Source: Planctomycetota bacterium (GTDB lineage Bacteria > Planctomycetota > UBA1135 > UBA2386). From it: 64,000 nucleotides of DNA. Shown here one piece after another: positions 59,535-64,000 of the stretch. The notes under the pieces were generated by a model that did no database searches, was not told the DNA's origin, and saw only the letters and a program-made list of their open reading frames with translations. How positions within the stretch are numbered: position 1 is the first letter of the stretch; each line of letters starts with the position of its first letter. Location of the stretch: positions 1 through 64,000 of the forward strand of contig CANEYR010000015.1 of assembly GCA_947444055.1 (NCBI GenBank). Reading direction: 5' to 3'. The position numbers and the translations under genes are program-made.

Positions 59535-61667
59535 TCAGTGCGGCTGCACTCGCAGTCGACCATTCTTGCGGTCGACGTCGAAGAGCTTGTTGCCGAGCGG
59601 CATGCCGATCAGCTTGAAGTCGATCGGGTCGCCAATCGGATCGTCTTGCACCTCGCCATAGCGAACGGCGAAGCCACAGGCGATGCGGAAGATGTTGTCG
59701 AGCACGAACGCGTTGAGATACAGATCCACGCCGCGGTAGCGCGAACCGACACCCGTCTCGGGGTGGTAGTGCTCGAACGAGTTCGCCAGCTCGGTGCCTT
59801 CGCAAGAGCCACTCAACATCGTCACCGTCTTCTTCAGCAGGTCGGTGGCGAGCTTCTGCGCGCGCTTGTTGCCACGCTCGGCCCAATACGTGAGGCCTTC
59901 GAGGATGTGCGTGTTGATGACCGGCCAGACGCGGCCGTTCCACGGACAACCCTTGCGCGTGCCCTTCCAACGGCCGGTGCCGTCGTAGGTCGAATCGCTG
60001 ATCGCGATGCTCGGTACTGGATACTTCGTCCAGAACTCTTCCCGATCCGACAGCGTGTCGAGCATGCGATCGACTTGCTTCTGGTTCGGGATGTCGGTCG
60101 CCAGTGGGTAGAAGCCGACGGCCGCCTTGACGTTGGTCTTGCGCCGATTGTCGGGGTCGAGGTCCATGAAGAGCCCCGCCTTCTCGTCCCACATCTTCTT
60201 GCGGATCATGTCCAGGATGACCTCGCACTCCGCTTGGAAGCGGTTGGCCATCGCCTTCTCTTGGATCTCCTCGGCGACCTTGTAGAGCCACTTCACCATC
60301 CGGTAGCGGAACACCGACGCGTCGATGCCCTTCAACCGGAACTGCTCAGTGAACTCGATGGCGCGGTCGGCCTTGTCGTCGATCACCGTGTAGCGGCGCG
60401 AGAACTCTTGGCCGGCTTCGAAGTGGTTGACGATGTCGGTGAGGCCGCTGCCTTCCGGATCCCGATTGTTGGCGAGCCACTTCACGTAGCGCTGCATCGC
60501 CATCAACACGGCCTTCTTCGTCGCCTTGTCCGGGTGCATGGCGTCGAGCGCTTCAAAGCCGCCGCCCCAGTCGGCGTGATAGAAGTCCGCCGCGTCCAGG
60601 CCCGTCATGTAGATGCGGCCCGGAACCTGCCCGTTGTGATGGATGTTCTCGAAGAACGCCTTCAGACAACCGCGCGCCAACGACGGATCTTGCAGCCAAC
60701 GCGCCTCGCGCATGATGGCCGGCGTGCTGAAGCTCGATGGCTGATGGAACTGGCCATTGCCTTCACACACCGACGGCGCCGAGAAGAGCCCGGCCCCATG
60801 CGGCTGCCGCAGCCAGTAGAGCAACTCGAAGCGGTGGCGAACGACGCGCTCCATCGCTTTGTCTTCACAGTGGAAGCGCGGCACCTTGTCCCAGAACGCC
60901 GCCCAACCGACCTCGTCCTTGGTGTCGGGACGACGAGCGCGGAAGTTGATGCCCTTGCCCTTGAAGATCAGGTTCGCTTCGAAGCGATGCGCAACCTTGC
61001 CGCCAGCCTTGAGCGGCACCGGCCGGAACAGACCGCAGTAGACGCGCGAGCCCGGCACGATGGGGCTTGGCTTCTCCATCGGACGCTTGGCGCGCGGCGT
61101 CGGCAGCGCTTCGAGTTCGAACCACGGCGTCTCTTCAAAGTCGGGACGATCGCTGCCGCCCTCGGCGAAGTACGCCTGCAGACAACGCGCACCTTTGCTG
61201 TCGGGATTGTTGTAATGAATGTCCGCGGGCACCTCGGACTTATTGCCTTCCTTCAGCAGTCGGCGCACGCGGAAGCTGTCGCCCTCGAGCGACACCGGCT
61301 CACCATCGGGATCTGCCGTCGTCCATTGCACGACGGTGATTTCGCGATCGGCCTTACCGCCATTGCTGAGTTCCAACTCACTGACGAAGCGATCGTCTTG
61401 CGTGACGAAGCGCTTCTCAATCACCTTGAAACCACCGGGCTCGTCGAAGGTCACGATCGCGCGCCCCTCTTCCATGTGGATGGTGCGGAACGTCAGCGCG
61501 ATCGGCTTGCCGTGTTCGAGGAACGACAGGAAGTAGACCGACGGCAATGAGGCATTGCCGATGTTGGCTTCGTCGGCGAAACCTGGCGCTTCCTGGAAAC
61601 GAGGGAAACGAGGCGCGTAGAGGCAGTAGCCACCGCCGGCTAGCGCATACTTTTTCTTCTGATTCAT
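59535..61667 (-). CDS. Cytoplasmic GH63/MGH1-like glycoside hydrolase
   Basis: A 710-aa protein with no signal peptide. The N-terminal 260 residues form a beta-sandwich (NASLPSVYFLSFLEHGKPIA, ITVVQWTTADPDGEPVSLEG). The rest is an (alpha/alpha)6 barrel: QPHGAGLFSAPSVCEGNGQF, DAADFYHADWGGGFEALDAM, GCPWNGRVWPVINTHILEGL, ELANSFEHYHPETG. These match MGH1-like/GH63 and trehalase-related enzymes, which hydrolyse glucosyl-containing oligosaccharides. The conserved WNGxVWP and ExYxPxTG motifs are both present. An inverted-repeat operator candidate is 150 nt upstream. Confidence 0.8.
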   Translation of the reverse strand: MNQKKKYALAGGGYCLYAPRFPRFQEAPGFADEANIGNASLPSVYFLSFLEHGKPIALTFRTIHMEEGRAIVTFDEPGGFKVIEKRFVTQDDRFVSELELSNGGKADREITVVQWTTADPDGEPVSLEGDSFRVRRLLKEGNKSEVPADIHYNNPDSKGARCLQAYFAEGGSDRPDFEETPWFELEALPTPRAKRPMEKPSPIVPGSRVYCGLFRPVPLKAGGKVAHRFEANLIFKGKGINFRARRPDTKDEVGWAAFWDKVPRFHCEDKAMERVVRHRFELLYWLRQPHGAGLFSAPSVCEGNGQFHQPSSFSTPAIMREARWLQDPSLARGCLKAFFENIHHNGQVPGRIYMTGLDAADFYHADWGGGFEALDAMHPDKATKKAVLMAMQRYVKWLANNRDPEGSGLTDIVNHFEAGQEFSRRYTVIDDKADRAIEFTEQFRLKGIDASVFRYRMVKWLYKVAEEIQEKAMANRFQAECEVILDMIRKKMWDEKAGLFMDLDPDNRRKTNVKAAVGFYPLATDIPNQKQVDRMLDTLSDREEFWTKYPVPSIAISDSTYDGTGRWKGTRKGCPWNGRVWPVINTHILEGLTYWAERGNKRAQKLATDLLKKTVTMLSGSCEGTELANSFEHYHPETGVGSRYRGVDLYLNAFVLDNIFRIACGFAVRYGEVQDDPIGDPIDFKLIGMPLGNKLFDVDRKNGRLRVQPH

Positions 61668-61819
61668 TCCGGGGTCCCGAGGCGAGGGTGCAATCCCCTC
61701 TGGGGCTTGAGAATTCTGTTGCGCCCAACAGGAACGCCGGTCAATGCCGTTGGCATTCGCTAAGCTGTTTCGATCTAGGTGCTTGTGCCGATGCGAGCCA
61801 AGAGATTCCGACGTCACTT

Positions 61820-61840
61820 TATCCGGTGTTACCGGACAAA
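61820..61840. promoter_or_regulatory. Inverted-repeat operator candidate upstream of the GH63-like gene
   Basis: TTATCCGGT-GTT-ACCGGACAA: nine-nt arms with a single mismatch around a 3-nt centre, in the 252-nt space before the glycosidase gene. The CCGGT/ACCGG core resembles operators of LacI-type sugar repressors (compare the gluconate operator containing GTTACCGGTAAC), but no regulator gene is adjacent. The evidence is the symmetry only. Confidence 0.45.
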
Positions 61841-61919
61841 TGCTGGACGTTGCAACGCATCTTGGTGACTGCCCTGGCACAGTCAAGCGCTTTCCCCGTC
61901 GCGAGAGGGGTGCCTGGGA

Positions 61920-63266
61920 CTAGCGAGTGCCGCCCGGCGGGCTAATGCCGACCTGCTGCCAGGGATCGACGATTTCGACCGCCTTCTCGCGTGCAACCGC
62001 AGCCTGCAACACGCGGGCAAGCAAGGTGGTGAGATGCCGCCGCGTGAACGGCAACAGCCGCAGGCGCGCCACCCCCTTTGGTCGCTGCGTCTGCAGGCGG
62101 CCGATCGCCCGCGCCAACGCCTCGGCATCCGTTGGCGGCACCACGATGCCAGCGTCGAGCTTGGTGATGAGGTCCACGCCATCTCCCGGCGGCAACGCCG
62201 CCAGCACCGGCCGCTCACTCGCGAGTGCTTCGTAGAGTTTGCCGGGAACGACGAGCGCGCGTTCGCCAACCGGAATGTCGTGCAGCGGCACGAACACCGC
62301 ATCGGCCGCCAGCAGCGCTGCAATCGACGCCCGGTGATCGACGTACCCGTGCAACGTCACGACGTCGGCTAGCCCGAGCTGCGCAATCAACGCGCGGTGC
62401 GAGTCGTCGACTTGGCCGTAGAGGTGCACCGCGAGTTGCTGCCCATTCGCACCAGCACTCTGTCGCCAAGCCGCGACACCACGCAGCAGATAGTTGCCGG
62501 TGCGACCGAGCGGCGCGATCTGGCGATGACGCACGCGACGCAGACGGTTCTTCGTCATGCCCTCGCCGACGTCGACCCCGTGCAACGTGCCGACATGCAC
62601 GAGCCGGAACGGTCCGTCCTGACGCGCAGCGGGCGTCGGCGCGAAGTCCTCCTCGTCGAAGCCATTTGGAATCACGACGGTGCGCGCTGGATTCGCCCCC
62701 ATGCGCACGAACTCTTGCTTGGCAGCAGGCACGTTCGCAATCACGAAGTCCGCACCGCGGATCGCCCGCCGCATGGTCGCCAAGTCCGCGCGCGCGTGCA
62801 GCGACGTGGCATAGACGCGCCAGCCATCCAGCGCCCACGGGTCGCGCAAGTCGACGACCCACGGGATGCCAAGTTCTTGCTGCAGGCGTTCGCCGATGCG
62901 GTAGTTGGCGTACGGCGACAACGTTGTCACCACGACATCGATCTGCTGCGCCTTCGCCAGGCGCACGGCCTGCTCCGCGGCAGCCCACGCCCACTCGTCT
63001 TCGTCCGTGTGCAAGCGCAGCGCTCGGCGAACACGCAGCCCGAACGGCGACTGCGTCGGCGGCGACACTCTCAGCACCGTGGTGGAACTGTCGCGCAGCA
63101 GCGTCGCATCATCGTTAGGCGCATACGGACTCTTGCTGTCCGCGGCGACTGTCATCACCACGCACTCAATGCCATGCTCGGGGAGGTACTTGCAGAACTT
63201 CGCAAAGCGCTGCGTGCCCGCTCCACCCTTTGGCGGGAAGTAGTAGGCGACGATCAGCGCCCGCAT
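61920..63266 (-). CDS. GT4-type glycosyltransferase
   Basis: A 448-aa protein. The N-terminal Rossmann domain opens with MRALIVAYYFPPKGGAGTQR (the YYFPPxxGGxGxQR pattern of GT4 enzymes). It contains the donor-side WVVDLRDPWALDGW and ADFVIANVPAAKQEFVRMGA, then the C-terminal Rossmann domain with FRLVHVGTLHGVDVGEGM, VVTLHGYVDHRASIAALLAA and VPGKLYEALASERPVLAALP (the KxxExLAxGxPV-like donor site). It transfers an activated sugar, probably in surface polysaccharide or glycoprotein assembly. ATG 63266 overlaps the stop of the upstream GT2 gene by one base. Confidence 0.87.
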   Translation of the reverse strand: MRALIVAYYFPPKGGAGTQRFAKFCKYLPEHGIECVVMTVAADSKSPYAPNDDATLLRDSSTTVLRVSPPTQSPFGLRVRRALRLHTDEDEWAWAAAEQAVRLAKAQQIDVVVTTLSPYANYRIGERLQQELGIPWVVDLRDPWALDGWRVYATSLHARADLATMRRAIRGADFVIANVPAAKQEFVRMGANPARTVVIPNGFDEEDFAPTPAARQDGPFRLVHVGTLHGVDVGEGMTKNRLRRVRHRQIAPLGRTGNYLLRGVAAWRQSAGANGQQLAVHLYGQVDDSHRALIAQLGLADVVTLHGYVDHRASIAALLAADAVFVPLHDIPVGERALVVPGKLYEALASERPVLAALPPGDGVDLITKLDAGIVVPPTDAEALARAIGRLQTQRPKGVARLRLLPFTRRHLTTLLARVLQAAVAREKAVEIVDPWQQVGISPPGGTR

Positions 63267-64000
63267 CACGGCTTGCCCTTCGTCGTCACTTGCTCGCCGT
63301 GAGCCCTCGCCAAGCAGCCAGGGTCCTGGCACACATTCGTGTTGCGGCGCAGCCGGTCGCGGCGTCGACGCAAGCGATGAAGGACACGGCGCCACAACCT
63401 CGCCTTTGTCTGGTCCTGCAGCAGTAGCGTCGGCGTCGCCAACAGATGGCCATGCCGCGAACCCCACTTCGCCAGCAGCCATTGGGCCGCGCGTTCATAG
63501 CTCGCATCGAGCTTGCCCGTCGACAGGTGAACGAGCGGCGCATCGATCGCCATGACCTTCAACCCACGCGCCTGTGCCTCCAGACACAAGTCGGCGCCGT
63601 AGCAATGAAAGCCCGGCGCGTCCGCGCAAAACCGCAAGCCCGATGTCTTGCGCACCGCGATCAGAACTTCGTCGAGCGTCAACACCTCGTGCGGCAGCGA
63701 TGGCCAGTAGCAATGGCCGTTGGGGTCGACGATGTGGCCACGAAAGCGCCCAGATCGCTCACAGCCGACGAGGCCCGCGAGCGCCACGTTCGGCGGCAGC
63801 TGCGCCAAAGCCCGCGTGAAGCGCGACCAGAAGTCGCTGGGAAACAGCACATCCTGATGCACACACACGATCCACTCGGCATCGAGTTGGTCGATGCCGT
63901 GGTTCAGTCCTTGCGCCGCGTTCCAACCGTGGCGATTGGGTTCCACCATCAGCCACTGTGGGAACGGTTGCGCAATCGCCCGCAGCGATGCCTGACAGGC
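63266..64000 (-). CDS. GT2-type glycosyltransferase (5' end outside the window)
   Basis: At least 244 aa, running off the right edge. GWNAAQGLNHGIDQLDAEWI then VCVHQDVLFP is the nucleotide-sugar binding part with a DxD-like aspartate (HQDVLFPSDFW). CADAPGFHCYGADLCLEAQA follows, with LKVMAIDAPLVHLSTGKLDA and a basic C-terminal tail (RRRRDRLRRNTN). The pattern is that of GT-A (GT2) enzymes for extracellular glycans. It overlaps the GT4 gene, so these belong to one glycan-assembly operon. The missing N-terminus prevents specificity calls. Confidence 0.8.
   Translation of the reverse strand, partial: ACQASLRAIAQPFPQWLMVEPNRHGWNAAQGLNHGIDQLDAEWIVCVHQDVLFPSDFWSRFTRALAQLPPNVALAGLVGCERSGRFRGHIVDPNGHCYWPSLPHEVLTLDEVLIAVRKTSGLRFCADAPGFHCYGADLCLEAQARGLKVMAIDAPLVHLSTGKLDASYERAAQWLLAKWGSRHGHLLATPTLLLQDQTKARLWRRVLHRLRRRRDRLRRNTNVCQDPGCLARAHGEQVTTKGKP

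Noticed and set aside
1-64000. CRISPR array, rRNA, transposase or integrase
   Set aside because: No regularly spaced repeats, no rRNA-like sequence and no DDE, HUH or tyrosine/serine recombinase motifs were found in any frame I read.

Overview
High-GC bacterial chromosome. The gene content points to Planctomycetota: a DUF1549/DUF1553 protein next to a Tat-exported DUF1501 protein, a DUF1080 plus PVC-type dehydrogenase plus haem c protein, many secreted HEAT, VWA and carboxypeptidase-regulatory-like proteins, and paired sigma/anti-sigma genes. Nothing in the window fixes a genus. No rRNA, tRNA, CRISPR array or transposase was found.

Layout. 1-2.8 kb: anchored HEAT protein, then an AAA ATPase/DUF4143 gene behind a perfect inverted repeat. 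3-13 kb: plus-strand run of exported proteins (DUF1080/haem protein, SlyX-like, GT-C-like membrane protein, a thioredoxin-fold selenoprotein, DUF1549/1553, DUF1501). 13-21 kb: Gfo/Idh/MocA oxidoreductase, a glucuronokinase/nucleotidyltransferase fusion, HicB-like protein, etfB-etfA and ychF. 21-25 kb: an accessory island between two 42-nt copies of the ychF 3' end. It carries DUF3696 ATPase, PIN-like nuclease, RNA ligase and a beheaded second ATPase, then gene debris. 25-36 kb: two minus-strand operons (ABC-F, 5-formyl-THF cyclo-ligase, radical SAM and two small genes; prfB, purH, unknown, yggS, nth) around a VOC lipoprotein and a DGQHR/DndB-like gene. 36-46 kb: Fis-type protein, sigma/anti-sigma pair, VWA and VIT-VWA proteins, lipoprotein. 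46-64 kb: CCA-type nucleotidyltransferase, a 993-aa repeat protein, aminopeptidase P, a second sigma/anti-sigma pair beside a TPR-CHAT protease and a histidine kinase, threonine dehydratase, a GH63-like glycosidase and two glycosyltransferases.

Main points. (1) UGA is probably read as selenocysteine at 8827-8829: a signal-peptide ORF continues in frame through TGA into a UxxC thioredoxin-type site, with a perfect hairpin with loop GGTCT 24 nt downstream. (2) prfB carries the classical +1 frameshift site, so UGA is recoded twice in the window. (3) The ychF-linked island holds what looks like an RNA cut-and-repair module (ATPase, PIN, RNA ligase, lost ATPase) that I do not recognise as a named system. 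(4) The second anti-sigma gene starts at the end of a 14-nt tandem repeat that makes a chain of start-stop mini-ORFs.

All protein calls are from reading motifs by eye; no database search was run. Start codons were chosen from signal peptides, overlaps, Shine-Dalgarno-like sequence and family N-termini, and some remain open.
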